A DNA stretch of 64,000 nt from Ciona savignyi (GCA_000149265.1 CH001357.1:1234805-1298804), one strand, 5' to 3'; positions 11,440 through 22,719 are shown, counted from the first letter of the stretch. Notes: generated by a model not told the origin, from the letters alone. Program-made: numbers and translations.

Positions 11440-11970
11440 TAAATGGATTTTATGAATTATTTAGGATTATTAACTATGGAATATGCTATGAAACGTAAAT
11501 TAGAAAGAGAGTTTCGATCGAGCATTTAACAAAGATTGGATACCAAAGTATTTTTACAAAGGTTGGCAACAAAGCAGTAGGTTTACTGTATGGTCAGAGT
11601 GTTGCGTTAGTAAAAGAGTACAACATTAGTCGTCAATATTTGACGAAACATGGAAACTATGGCAATAATTTAGTGTATAAATATGTGGGTAAGTTATTGA
11701 ATATTATTCATCTAATAATCCGGCCATAGGCGCCGACTTTGCCAGAAACGATGGGGCCGAAAATTTATGTGACGTCGTACTAATGAGTGTGGTGTGACGT
11801 CATAAAACTAACTGCTTACGGTAAACTGACGCAATCCTTTTGAACCTGTGTTGCACACGTTCACTGATATAGCAAACGAGCTACTCAATTTATTAAAAAA
11901 GAATCCGGCCCACCAAGATCTTCATTTTCCCACATCTGACCCGCCTACTAAAAAAGTTGCCCACCCCTGG
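11440..11970 (+). mobile_element. hAT transposon relic with a BED-like zinc-finger segment
   Basis: 11559-11699 reads open in one frame as KVGNKAVGLLYGQSVALVKE followed by YNISRQYLTKHGNYGNNL. This matches the degenerate BED finger of ZBED5/GTF2IRD2-type hAT transposases (CLLCGQSVAVVKEYNxxRHYxTKH). The zinc-binding cysteines are replaced (LLYG), and the upstream MKRK-type N-terminus (11476 onward) is separated by frame changes. The right end (aaaaagttgcccacccctgg, 11951-11970) is a typical hAT terminus. The catalytic region is absent. Confidence 0.6.
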
Positions 11971-12379
11971 TTTAAACTTAAAGTAAATAATCGTCACCAG
12001 TTTTGAAATATCGGCTGTTATAGAATAACCGGTGCCGAACATTTGCAAAACTACTGCTCTACTTTTATTCTTGTGTCTGTCGGAAATTTCACTGACGCTA
12101 TTAATTTCTTAGAAACTTAAGGTAAATATTTCCGTCTTATCCGGAAATATCGGCGATAACACCGAAAATGCTTCAAAATAGGCCTCGTTTTGACCCTTTT
12201 TTACCGATAGCGGTAATTCCTCTAGTTTTTTTTGTGTAAAATTGAAGGTAGTTGCAAAATAATAACATGCCGGTTTTACTTATTCATGCCAATAGTCTGG
12301 CGACAGTACATGCCTATTAAGAGCGTCACGCAGAAAAAAAAACAAGTAAATCATAATTTCAATTTGTTCCGTTCGCATT

Positions 12380-12585
12380 CAAAGGAAACCATAATTTTGA
12401 TGTCACAGCTACATTTGTGCGTCGGTTGACTTTTCGGTTTTAAAGAGTATTTCTTGGTTTTATATGTTTCAAAAGTGACAAATTATATGTGAGTGTCGGC
12501 TGGATCACTTGGCCAGCCAGTCTAAGAATCAAATAATTTTGGCCTACATTCAAAAAGTGTGCCTACCCGTGGTTTATAGCATATA
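12380..12585 (+). mobile_element. hAT-type MITE (family h1), 5'-truncated
   Basis: Contains gatgtcacagctacattt, caaattatatgtgagtg, ggatcacttggccagcc and a terminus gtgtgcctacccgtgg. The same blocks occur at 48255-48482 and 55634-55887. The sequence 11975-12380 includes gcggtaattcctctag-type repeat also found at 18830-19010. Confidence 0.5.
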
Positions 12586-12734
12586 CTAACTTTAATTGGG
12601 GCAACTACATAAGGCCTTACTATAAGTTTTACATAAATATAGTTGAGGCTATTTCCTCCATTTTGAATTATTCAGGAGATTACAGTTACATTGGAATTAA
12701 CCAGTTAACTCCAATGGATCATGTTTTGTTTACT

Positions 12735-12835
12735 AACCAATATTTCGAACCCATGGTGGGCTGGTCCTTAAGACCGTTGTTTTGTACGGAATATGTATCG
12801 GTCGCGTTAACCAATCAGCCATATGACCTTAGTAG
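12735..12835 (-). mobile_element. SINE-II, tRNA-Ser/Leu-like SINE, minus strand
   Basis: The reverse complement has an A box (tggctgattggttaacgc), an anticodon-arm-like insert (cgatacatat) and a B box (gggttcgaaat). It is joined directly to the SINE-I that follows. Confidence 0.6.
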
Positions 12836-12841
12836 TCGTCT

Positions 12842-13138
12842 GTCCGACTAATTAGTCTGGTGGATTAGTGCGTCGACTTTTAGCCGAAGGGTTAAAGATA
12901 CGAAACTGGTCACTAGCTAGTCGGTTGTGTCCTTGGGCAAGGCACTTTACGGGCATTGCCTAAACCCAGTGGATTAATGGGTTCTACCAAATTAAAGGAC
13001 CGTGGGAATAATACACAACACACTGCAATAGCTCCGGTAGCCCGACGGTGGGCTCAAGGTGATGTGGCGATTGTCCGTGTATTAACCTCCTTGGTTTTCC
13101 CCTACCCGGAATATGCACGAATATCCTATCCATCCATA
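12842..13138 (+). mobile_element. SINE-I, full length, in SDR-A intron 3
   Basis: Complete head, body and tail. It ends about 12 bp before the exon 4 acceptor (13149), so the SINE tail lies where the polypyrimidine tract and branch site of intron 3 should be. Confidence 0.85.
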
Positions 13139-13879
13139 CCTATTCACAGATGGCCAAGGCGTCGCCGGACGGAACAGCAGAGGCGATGAGTTATGCAAAT
13201 GTTAGACAGGTTGGGAAGAACCAGCGAAGTTGCAGCCGCCATCGTGTTTTTATGCAGCAGGTATCGTTATTTAAGCTTCAAACAATGATAAATCATTAGC
13301 TGTTTCGTCTTTGTATGGGAGATTAATATGCGAGGAGGTCGCGCTAACCAGTCGGTCAGTATAAAGATTCACAATGCTTACTTTCAAATTCGCCATAGAC
13401 TTGAAGTATACACCATTTTTAAATAGAAAATTTGAATAGGTTTCACCGCTTCTCAGCCATTACAGCTCCTGTTGCATCGGGTATTAATTTAAACAACACC
13501 GAATCTTAGCCGTCTTGTCACCAATGCTGTTGATTCGTGGGTCGATGTTGTAAAACTGACCACGTTTCGATTCTGCGATTTTATATAGATCCAGTGAAGG
13601 TATACATGAAAAAACGAATTTTTCCATCACTCTAAGGCTTCCATAGACCGTAATTTACCAGATTTGAAATGTTGGTTCATTTTATTACATATTCATAACC
13701 GCTGTAGTGTTGGTTGATGTACATATGCAATAAAGGCCGATCACAATTGCGGTAATTACCCATATAGCCAACCATAACCCATGAAATCTATGGATCTATT
13801 ATTTAAGAGATGAGAGAAGGAATTATTGTCAGAATTCCACAAACAAGTTAACAATATCTTGCTGTCGTAGAATAGATAA

Positions 13880-14105
13880 GTCGGTTAGGAAATAACATTT
13901 CAGCCGAAAGGTTGTAGGTTCGAAACTGGCCGCAAGCTAGTCGGTTATGTCCTTAGGCAAGGCCCTTAACGAACAATGCCTTAACCCAGCGGATTATTGG
14001 GTTCTACCAAATTAAAGGAACTTCTGGATTATTCACAACACACTGTAATAGCACCGGTAACCCGACGGTAGGCATGAGGTGATCTGACGATTGTGTGTTA
14101 ACGCC
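13880..14105 (+). mobile_element. SINE-I, tail damaged, in SDR-A intron 4
   Basis: Head box and body are clear up to gacgattgtgtgttaac; the tail is replaced by unrelated sequence. The rest of intron 4 shows nothing recognisable. Confidence 0.75.
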
Positions 14106-14624
14106 ACCCCGGCGTCTTCCAAATTATGGTTTTTAAACATATCTAATTCTGTCTTATTTCACCACCATTACAACGCAGAGACGCTGCATTCATCACCGGG
14201 TCGACTATGATGGTGGACGGTGGATACAGCGCAATGGGGCCGGAGCGTAAAGGCTCGGCTGCTGCCTTTGCAGGTTGCTCAACCTGAAACCTAATTTAAA
14301 TATAAGATTGGCAAAAAAGGACGCTTGCCCTTCTGGAAAATTATTTTTTTCCTTCCTGAAAAAAAATTACATTAAAAATAAATAATTTATCGGACAACAA
14401 GGTATCATGGTAATATTATGTTTTGAAGACTATAAGGGATTCCTCTATAGAGCTACGTATCAAAATCTATATCTATGCACAACTGTAATATTCCCGACAT
14501 TCCCAGTTACAACCCGATTGTCCACCCCGAATTTCTAAAGTTATCACATCGGTTGAATGCATTCAACGTGCGTAATTGTTTATGGCTTTCAAGCAATTAT
14601 TTGATTGCAACGCTCATGTGGATA

Positions 14625-15310
14625 TGGCGAGGAGTTCCGCTTTACGTCACCGTACCCCGTTATGTGTTTTGCTGGGTAAAACGTGGGGGTTCCCCAATAT
14701 TCCAGGTTCCCAATATTTGAATGGCTAGAAGCAGAATGTGCGTAATTGTCAAATACTCTGGCGATTACGTTATCCTATAAGAGTAAAACGTACATTAAAG
14801 ACCATGGTCTGTTGCTACAGATTGTAATCGCTTCTAACGACTAGCACACTGTAATTTATGACGTAGAAAACGACAACGATAGACTGCATTATAATTCTAC
14901 ACATAAACAACTATTATTCGTGTTGTGGACCCGATGAAAGTTACGAAAGTAACCTATAGATGGCGTACGACCAATTAATAGACTTCTATGTGCGGCCGGA
15001 AATGTCATGTGGCCGTTTCTTAGTCAAGATATTTAAACAAGTGTTTTGCTGAGTAACAATGATGGTGATTACTCAATGTTTGTTTGGTTAAAAGCAGCAT
15101 GTGCTAGGCTGCGCGCCGGTGTTTTGTTTAGCTGTGAAGTTTTGTGGAGGCCTGCTTTGCGAAATAGAGGTCTTGATTGTGCATTTCCTAGATGTTTTGT
15201 TTGGAAAAAGTTGCCAATGTGCGGATGAGTACCAGCTTAAAATTTTAAGCAAAAATTTAAAAGGTTTTAAGTAATGGTTGCTGATCCAAGCTTCAATTTT
15301 AAAATGTAAA
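14625..15310 (-). mobile_element. MITE-M1, one large and one small minus-strand copy
   Basis: 14950-15310 reads, in reverse, as the left part and then the right end of MITE-M1. 14625-14740 is a smaller partial copy with the tgtgttttgctgggtaa and atgctgct-type blocks. 14290-14620 shows no gene. The open frame 15088-15411 on the minus strand is MITE sequence. Confidence 0.55.
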
Positions 15311-15671
15311 CAACAAAACAAGCTGGAATAACTATCATAGCAATGGCACCTTGGCATATAAGTAGCATATAGGCTGACGTATAACCCCCAATAAAATGTA
15401 ATTAACAGCATTGTAAGGCGACAAGATTCCAGATTTTTATTCGGTTAGCAGGATATTTTTACTATAGTAACATTCACCATTTAAATATAAATAAAGAAAA
15501 GAAAAACATAAATAGTGTCACATTAATAAATAAAAAAAACCTAATTTATGCTTGTCATATATACGTCTACAGACAATATATCTTACCACTATAGCATTTG
15601 TATTATAACTTGCCATAACTTGATTATAACAAGCTGTTGGATTGGAAAGTAAAAGATTTAAGCTAGTATGA

Positions 15672-17159
15672 TTAAGTAATTTTACGCAAGTGTTTGTAAG
15701 TGAAGATGGAATTCAAAAATGTACAGGCAGACATAGCGATCATGGAATAATTCACAATAGTAAAATCTTGATCAAGCGAAATACCGAGGGAAAATAGGGC
15801 AAACTGTAAAAATCCAAAAATTCCAGCCAGCAACGTATTGATGCCATAAAGTGTGCCAAAGTGACGCGAGGGAAAAGCGAAAGCGATAAACGTGGTGGTA
15901 CTGGCGGAGACAAAAGAACGCGCTAATACGAACAGAATAAACGAAGAATAAATTTGTTTTAAAGCAACCGTCACCGAAACCAGCACTGTCAGCAAACTAG
16001 ATGTAAAACCCGAAACCAATAAACCTGTCCACGTCGACTGTTTTTTACTAAGGCCACGTACTATACAGAAACGAATTGTTCCATCAGTAAGAATTCCATG
16101 GACGGGCGAAATGCAAACAGAAAGCACAAGCAGAGTTCCCAAAATATTCGTAAGTCTTCCGACATCTGCCTCGCTTTTAATGTTTGCTATCCAAGTGGAA
16201 AAACTTCCCAAGAAAAAAATCATTCGTAAGTTCAGCAAACAATATTGAAATTGAACAGACCAATACAAAGGGAACTTCAAGCATTGAATTAACGTGACTT
16301 TACACTTTTCAGAATTCAATTCTTTTCCAACTTCGTTGTCGTTTTGCACCTGAGATTCTGGTCGTTCAGGCGAATTCGTGCTGTTTTCCATATCTACAGC
16401 GATATCTGCCGATTTATAACTAAAGCATTTCGGTTTGACGAGGTCCATCAGCTCATAAATCCCGTACCTTGGATTAGTGGTCGTGTCAGAAAACCACTTT
16501 CGTGGCATAAGAAGGAAGGTTGATGCCAAGGGATAGACACTTATGATTGCATATGCTATAGAAATTGATTTCAGACTTATTCCAGAATCGTAAGCTAACT
16601 TAAACATTAAAAACACGAATGTTCCTGAGTTAAACGATCCGTTCATAAGCGTAATAACAGACGTTTGAGCTTTTCCGGCCACTTTTCCAATCTGGATATT
16701 TGACGTAACAATGTTAAACCCCCCGATAGCAAGTAATACCATGGACGGGAATAGAATCCTGGAGTTGGTAGCTGATGATACAACAAGCAGAACCGAACCG
16801 ATCATGATAGCGATCAAAGCGAGCGTACGTTGGATCCATGTTCCATATCTGTCCAAAATATACCCTCCGAGCGGTAGTAATATTTGTGCTACTCCAAGAG
16901 CAACCGTAAAAACCAAATTTAGCATTTCTCTGCTTTTGTCGCATTGTGTAGCGGTTAAATTTCCATTGATTAAGGTTGAATCCATTTTTTTTAGAGTTGT
17001 ATTGTAGCTGGTACCATTGGAATTATTGTTGCACAGGTATGAAAAGTAATTCTCCCTCTTCAGAATATATTCCAATGAAGGCCAGCCGAAAATGACTCCA
17101 CCAAACACAATGCAATCAAGACATCCACTTACAATGCTTACAACTTGTTGTACCTTCAT
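15672..17159 (-). CDS. SLC43A3-like membrane transporter (major facilitator superfamily), intronless
   Basis: A single 495-codon frame, close to the usual 490 aa of vertebrate SLC43A3. The start MKVQQVVSIVSGCLDCIVFG leads into GGVIFGWPSLEYIL, the family signature of transmembrane helix 1. About 12 hydrophobic helices follow. An extracellular loop after helix 1 has N-glycosylation sequons (NNS, NGT, NTT, NLT; residues 45-70). A hydrophilic loop of about 50 residues (roughly 250-300) separates the two six-helix halves. SLC43A3 imports purine nucleobases across the plasma membrane; the same role here is inference from family. No intron is seen in a family that normally has several, so this may be an old retrocopy kept intact. 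A candidate AATAAA (minus strand) lies at 15441-15436. Confidence 0.88.
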   Translation of the reverse strand: MKVQQVVSIVSGCLDCIVFGGVIFGWPSLEYILKRENYFSYLCNNNSNGTSYNTTLKKMDSTLINGNLTATQCDKSREMLNLVFTVALGVAQILLPLGGYILDRYGTWIQRTLALIAIMIGSVLLVVSSATNSRILFPSMVLLAIGGFNIVTSNIQIGKVAGKAQTSVITLMNGSFNSGTFVFLMFKLAYDSGISLKSISIAYAIISVYPLASTFLLMPRKWFSDTTTNPRYGIYELMDLVKPKCFSYKSADIAVDMENSTNSPERPESQVQNDNEVGKELNSEKCKVTLIQCLKFPLYWSVQFQYCLLNLRMIFFLGSFSTWIANIKSEADVGRLTNILGTLLVLSVCISPVHGILTDGTIRFCIVRGLSKKQSTWTGLLVSGFTSSLLTVLVSVTVALKQIYSSFILFVLARSFVSASTTTFIAFAFPSRHFGTLYGINTLLAGIFGFLQFALFSLGISLDQDFTIVNYSMIAMSACTFLNSIFTYKHLRKIT

Positions 17160-17275
17160 TTTTAGAATTCTGAAAGTACAAAACTAAGCATTAAAAATCG
17201 CATCGCAAGTTTGTTGTTATGTTGTTGCCAATTTTTCTGCATTTCAGCGTTATCTCCGTTATCTCCGGCTTAGAA

Positions 17276-17566
17276 ATAGAATAGGATATTAATGTTTATT
17301 CCCGTGAATGGGAAAACCAAAGGGGTTAATACACGGGCAATTGTCAGATCGCCTCGCGCCCACCGTCGGCTTACCGAGGCCGTTGCAGTGTGTTGTATAA
17401 TTGAGAGGGTTCTTTAATTAAGTAAAACCTATTATTCCGCTGGGTTCAGTCAATGTCCGTTAAGTGCCTTGTCACCGGACACAACCGACTAGCTAGCGAC
17501 CAGTTTTGAACCTGCAACCTATCGGCTGATAGGCCTCGCACTAAACCACTAGACTAACCGGGCGGA
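17276..17566 (-). mobile_element. SINE-I, full length, minus strand
   Basis: Lies about 115 bp upstream of the SLC43A3-like start codon. Tail, body and head are all recognisable. Confidence 0.85.
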
Positions 17567-17569
17567 CGA

Positions 17570-18625
17570 AATGAATATTTACACTAAGAAATTCCGTATG
17601 AAAATATTATATCTTGTTTTTAATGACTCAACACGATTCTATGTTTTACAATTGTCACTGCTTTTGCTACGTACTTCCAGTACGCGTTGACAGAACGCAA
17701 CGAGCCGTTAAGCCAAAGTCTCGCCGAAACTACATAATAATCTAGGTAGACTCGAACGAACTCACAAAGCTTTGAAGATTTTTTATGCTTGAAAACATTG
17801 TTGGGGAACAAATAAGACCACCGGTTACCATGCATAATGCCACAGGTATTCATTACTTAATGTGTGCACGACAATTTAAAAGGTCATTTCGTAATTCATG
17901 TCCAATCAAACATTTTATGTGGATTAAACTATTTTCGAAAAAATGAAATAAAAATTGCACTTTTGGATGACAATCATCGGACAAAAGATAAGAAATTAAG
18001 AAAAGTATTCAAAAATGCTTACATATGCAGTTTATTAGTGCTTTTATTTCTTTCACGACAGATTAACCGTTTTTTAATGGTTTACTACGTGAACTTGAAA
18101 TAAATAACTCACTAAGAAAATATTCACAAAAATATAAAAATATAACTAAGGTAGCTCGCCGATGGTTTATTGTAAATCACGGGTTTTGGAAAATTATTTT
18201 CGACGCTTAATATCGTTTAACAGTCCATATTTCCGAACTGGTAAGGATTATTTATTTCAAATTCTAAAGAAAGTTGTAGGTGAATAAAATAAACTGGAAA
18301 AGGGACTCTATAGAGTCTTTTGTATACCTACCACGAATTACGAAAGGAAATAAATTTAGGCCTAAAATATAAAATTCAAGGGAAACATATTAAACTATTA
18401 TGACGTATATAAAACAGCCCAAAACTTAAAACCAACACAAATCGATAGAACATATTAATGCGAACTAAAAAGATTCGGATACACCATACCCACCGTGAAC
18501 TATTTCCCTACTAACCCGCTCACTTAATCGCACTCCAACCACTGATTATGCTTTAACTTCCCATAATAACGGAATAAAATGAACTAATGTAACGTTGTAC
18601 ATTTTGTATAAAATATACTAAGAGT
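17570..18625. other. Intergenic, no gene recognised
   Basis: AT-rich sequence. Two open frames of under 80 codons (17620-17853 minus, 17864-18103 plus) have no recognisable domain or signal and look random. Confidence 0.55.
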
Positions 18626-18629
18626 TATG

Positions 18630-19110
18630 AGATATACAGGAAATCCGATCGTTTCTGCATGCAGAGAAACAGCGATTCACACAAATGTGGTTTAAAAATT
18701 AGTGCCGGTTCACGCGTGATTGGCATTCTCTCGTTTTATACTGTTTCTCTCTCCTTAAACTTGTAACTAAATTTTTCTTTTCAGTTTTAAAATCAAGAAA
18801 TGTTAATCATAAATAAGAACAGGAAATCGGCGACAAAATACTTAAATGCTGGAAAACGGCAGACTTGATATCTTCCGGAGATATCGGCGATATTGCTAAT
18901 AATGCTAAAAGTTCGGCCTGGTTTTCTACATTTTACCTGATAGCGGGAATTTGTTATTTTTTATTTTTTAGAAATTAAAGGTCAATGCAAACTATGGGCA
19001 TGTCAGTGTGATTTCTAAAAGTTTTAACCTGATTCGATAACGCGTTTTACCCTATGACCTGGCGACCTGACATGTCTGTCAGCGTTACGCAGAGAAAATT
19101 TAAACTTAAT
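18630..19110. repeat. Diverged repeat related to 12040-12340
   Basis: Blocks such as tccggagatatcggcgata, taatgctaaaagttcggcc and gatagcgggaatttg resemble tccggaaatatcggcgata, aaaatgcttcaaaatagg and gatagcggtaattcc at 12138-12220. A MITE-M2-like palindrome (tttctgcatgcagag) lies near 18653. 19110-19500 shows nothing. Confidence 0.4.
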
Positions 19111-19548
19111 ACTTACTTTAACAGATCGTATTCGACCACTCAGCGCAACGTTATCATTACCATCTCATCACATCCGTTATGAGAACGCCGTACAAACTAT
19201 TCATCAGAGCTAGTACTTATTTCCTAGGCTTTTATTTGTTTCAGTGTATAGTCTTTAATCTACTACTGTGTTTTACGGCCATTTAAGCACCACGTTTAAA
19301 AAATAGGTCGACCATAGTTGTAACCATGACAAACACGCAAAAATCCGATCATATTTTCATGCCTATATTTATCCAAGTCCGGTAAATTAAGTGTTTGAAA
19401 TTTTGAATGTTTTTTTATACACAACACACTGTAGTACCTTCAGTAACCATACAAATGCCGTGGTGATCGGAAGATATCCCAACCTTTGGGATTACACAAT
19501 CGCAAGATAACTGGAAAATTACCCACATGCTGCTTCTAACCATTTAAA

Positions 19549-19638
19549 TATTGGAAACCTACAAGAATATTGGAAACTCCCCAAGAATATTGGAAACCTC
19601 CCAAGAATATTCGGACCCCCCACTAAGAATATTCGAAA
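19549..19638. repeat. Short tandem repeat, about 21-bp unit, 4 copies
   Basis: Imperfect copies of ggaaacctcccaagaatatt in a row, running into the SINE-I head that begins near 19630. Confidence 0.8.
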
Positions 19639-19885
19639 ACCAAAGGGTTGCAGGTTCAAAACTGCTAGTCCATTGAGTCATTGGGCAAGGCACTTTACCA
19701 ACATTGGCATAACCTCAGTGAAATGATGGGTTCTGTTAAATTAAAGGACCGTGTGAATCATACAAAACATACTGTAATATCTCTATTAACTCGACAGTGG
19801 GCGCGAAGTAATCTGACGATTGCCCGTATGTTAACACCCCTTGCGTTTCCCATTAATGGGGATAAACATGAACATCCATCCTATC
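19630..19885 (+). mobile_element. SINE-I, head truncated
   Basis: Starts inside the head (aaagggttgcaggttc) and runs to the tail. It lies almost back to back with a minus-strand partial copy at 19948-20135. Confidence 0.8.
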
Positions 19886-19947
19886 CAATATATCGCTCAA
19901 GAGCAGTGCTCCGCGACATTTTTTAACTCAGGAAAGGATAGTATAGG

Positions 19948-20135
19948 AGGGGGATAGGATATTCATGTTTATCCCCGTGAATTAGAAAACCAAGGGGTTA
20001 ACATACGGGCAATCGTTAGATCACCTCACGCCCACCGTCGCGTTACCGAAGTTATTGCAGTGTGTTGTATATGATAGACACGTTTCTTCAATTTGGCAAA
20101 CCCACCAATCCGCTGGTCTCAGTCAATGTTTGTAA
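19948..20135 (-). mobile_element. SINE-I, partial, minus strand
   Basis: Tail and body only; it stops at tcagtcaatgtttgtaagg, and the head is missing. It is followed (20145-20395) by a hAT-like MITE piece ending in gcggcacactgg blocks. Confidence 0.75.
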
Positions 20136-20144
20136 GGCACATTC

Positions 20145-20395
20145 AGAAACTCACCCAAATTTGACGGCACATTGGAGTCGAAGATGTTAAAAATAAAGTA
20201 ATAATCGTATTTGTGGGGTTTTCTGACAAACTATATACTTTAATATCAGCAAAGTGTCTGATAGCAGTAATATTCGATTTTGCACAACAAAAAAATAGTT
20301 TTTTATTTGTTAAAAAATGTGTTTAAAACATATTATTTTCCCGCGGCACACCTAGTATTGTCTTGCGGCACACTGGTTGCGGCACACTGGTCTAG
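20145..20395. mobile_element. hAT-like MITE fragment
   Basis: The right part carries cgcggcacacctag and two gcggcacactgg motifs, reminiscent of hAT ends. The left part carries gacggcacattgg. No exact target duplication was identified. Confidence 0.35.
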
Positions 20396-21077
20396 AGCGA
20401 CATGTATATCACTAGGAAAACCTGTTATCCGACAATTAATTTATCTTTAATGAACTTATTACAAAATTTTTATTTTCCAGGAAGGCATCGTCCTTTTTTT
20501 GCCATTCTTATATTTAAATTAAGTTTCAGGTTGAGCAACCTGCAAAGGCAGCAGCCGAGCCTTTACGCTCCGGCCCCATTGCGCTGTATCCACCGTCCAC
20601 CATCATAGTCGACCCGGTGATGAATGCAGCGTCTCTGCGTAGGAATGGTGTTCAAATATTAAGTTTTGTTTATTCAGTTAGAGTTTTTCATTTGGCCTAA
20701 ACAACTCTAACTAATTTGCCTTAAATAACTCTAACTCTAAATAATGGCAAATGAAGCAAATCACAGCACAGGAAAGGGAAACGACGAAAACTGTAAAAAC
20801 TGTGATAGTATTATTTTATGTTTTCATCGGAAAAACGTATAAGCGTTATCACAAGACCAACCATTTAAATGACTTCGTGTTTACCGTCAAAACTAAGTAA
20901 TCATACAGATACTTTTAAGCGCACAGCGCGAAGGGGATTCTCTTTTAACTATTCAAGAAGAGCGAGATATTGAAATTGACTATGGAATTCTGACAACATT
21001 TCTCATTCTGACAACGCTTTTTACTCGGAAAAAAGGCAAGTAATCATAATGGAAACTTAATACAACAGTAATTAAAA

Positions 21078-21245
21078 AGTGTGAGCCACGTGTCAAACCA
21101 AAGTTTTAAAACCACATATAACAGCACGCTATATGTTTCTGCATGCAGACAATTGGATCTCCTAGTTACTTCATCACACATGGTATTTCTTACACAAAGT
21201 GTATAGCGTTTGTATCTGCAAGCAGAAACTATGGATTCCTTTTAA
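21078..21245. mobile_element. MITE-M2
   Basis: Best-preserved copy in the window: gccacgtgtcaaacc at the left, tttctgcatgcagac in the middle and ctgcaagcagaaac at the right. It lies in SDR-B intron 4. Confidence 0.55.
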
Positions 21246-21282
21246 GTGCGAAAGTGACTGGTTATCGTAACATCCTTATATA

Positions 21283-21345
21283 GGATATAGGATATTCATC
21301 TTTATCCCCGTGAAGGGATATTCATCTTTATCCCCCTGTCCAACA
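21283..21345 (-). mobile_element. SINE-I tail fragments at the broken end of SDR-B exon 4
   Basis: Two copies of the tail block (atattcatctttatcccc) stand in a row and replace the end of exon 4 and its donor. Confidence 0.7.
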
Positions 21346-22384
21346 TTTGGTATTCATTTGCATAACTCATCGCCACCGCTGTTCCGTCCGGCGACGCCTT
21401 GGCCATCTGTATGTGAGAAGGTAAATTATCCACTGACTTCAGCATACGGTCGTGTGGCTACATACATGACCGATTCATACACTGAAATCGTGATTGGATT
21501 CAAAATTTTAAGAACAGGTTCTTTTATGTTTTGGATTTACTAGCAACAGGTTTCCTAAAGGGTCTAATATCTAAAAAAGGTCTAAAAAGCAAGAATCGGA
21601 TTGGTGATTATGCCGAGGTTCAAAGAATGGGTTCGACCAAACCCATGCAAACCTCTTGAATCCCACCACTGACTGAATTGTATGCAAAAAATTCTTAATA
21701 GCTATATCATCGCAACATTAACAAAAGACGTGAAACGTCGTCTGAAACTCAACATTAATGCAACTGCAATTTTGTAAATAATCCTAAACGAATGACATTG
21801 AATCGTAAATACCTATTGCGTTGTAATAACTTTAATACATTGAGCGTTCCTTGATGAAGATGAACTTGGAATGGGCTGCAAAAAATGAAACTTGGTCGGG
21901 TAGCAGGGTAAGGTTTGGTTAGCACGCACCGACTCATTATAATATCGGAAGGTTTTGTGCTCAAAACACGTCGGGGTCACCAATGTCGGTTCCTCACCAC
22001 TTCGTCTTACGATCGATGATACGTTATTGGTTAAAGTCGTATTTATTCATGATTCGCGTAACGGTTTGGTACGGAAACACGAACAGGCATGAGATTTGCC
22101 ATCTCACAAAAGAGAGCTTTGGTACCAATAGTAGGGTTAAGTTCAAGGTTGAACTAGGCAATGGTAGTCAGTTCTGAAAAGAACTCTTCGTGAGTCCCAA
22201 GTGGGCTGGTATGTAAAAACAAAACACGAAAATTTATACTGAAAGGGACAATGGGCACGAACGAAATAAAACAGGGCGTTCGCGTTTTATGACGTTTTTA
22301 GTAACGATCAGTGTGTTGTTCTTTTGTGCAATCGGTGCAATAAATATTATGATTGTGGTAAATTCTCACAGGAGAATTTGCAAC

Positions 22385-22512
22385 AGAAACATTTAGAAAT
22401 AAACACCATTGTTACCCAGAACAAAACTTATTTAAACACCATGACTAAGAGAGGGCCATTTTTGTTCCGGTCGAGCATAGAGATCTATTAATTGGTTATA
22501 CGCCATTTATGA
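22385..22512 (+). mobile_element. MITE-M1 fragment, right end, in SDR-B intron 3
   Basis: Matches the last part of MITE-M1 (ccattgttacccagaac to attggttatacgccat). SDR-A has an M1 remnant in intron 2 instead, so the two insertions are independent. 21590-22330 shows no recognisable feature. Confidence 0.6.
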
Positions 22513-22719
22513 TTTACGCACTATATACTTACATTGATCATTACACCCCCATGCTTACCTCTGGACTCCATATCCAACTAGGTGCCACCGAATTCACTCT
22601 GATTCCTTGTTTCGATAAATCCAGAGCCATGAGTTTGGACAGTGATTTGACGGCTCCTTTCGACGAACTATAAGTCCACCGTTTCTCTTGGGCTCGACTT
22701 CCACCGGTGCTACTGATAT

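Larger units (their letters stand above)
8086..14287 (+). pseudogene. SDR-A: classical short-chain dehydrogenase/reductase, 5 exons, frame-shifted in exon 4
   Basis: Exons are 8086-8437, 9974-10072, 10539-10714, 13150-13260 and 14179-14287. The intended product is about 285 aa, a normal length for a classical SDR. Motifs seen are the NAD(P)-binding TGGASGIG, NLSS with the catalytic serine, YGSTK as the YxxxK active site, and an C-terminal exon with DAAFITGSTMMVDGGYS. The start is ATG 8086; the in-frame codons before it lack an ATG. Exon 4 has lost 11 bp relative to SDR-B between two CAAATG repeats. It is now 111 nt where phase demands 122, so the C-terminal exon is read out of frame and ends early. 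Substrate cannot be told. It may be a recent pseudogene, or it may make a protein with an altered C-terminus. Confidence 0.8.
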
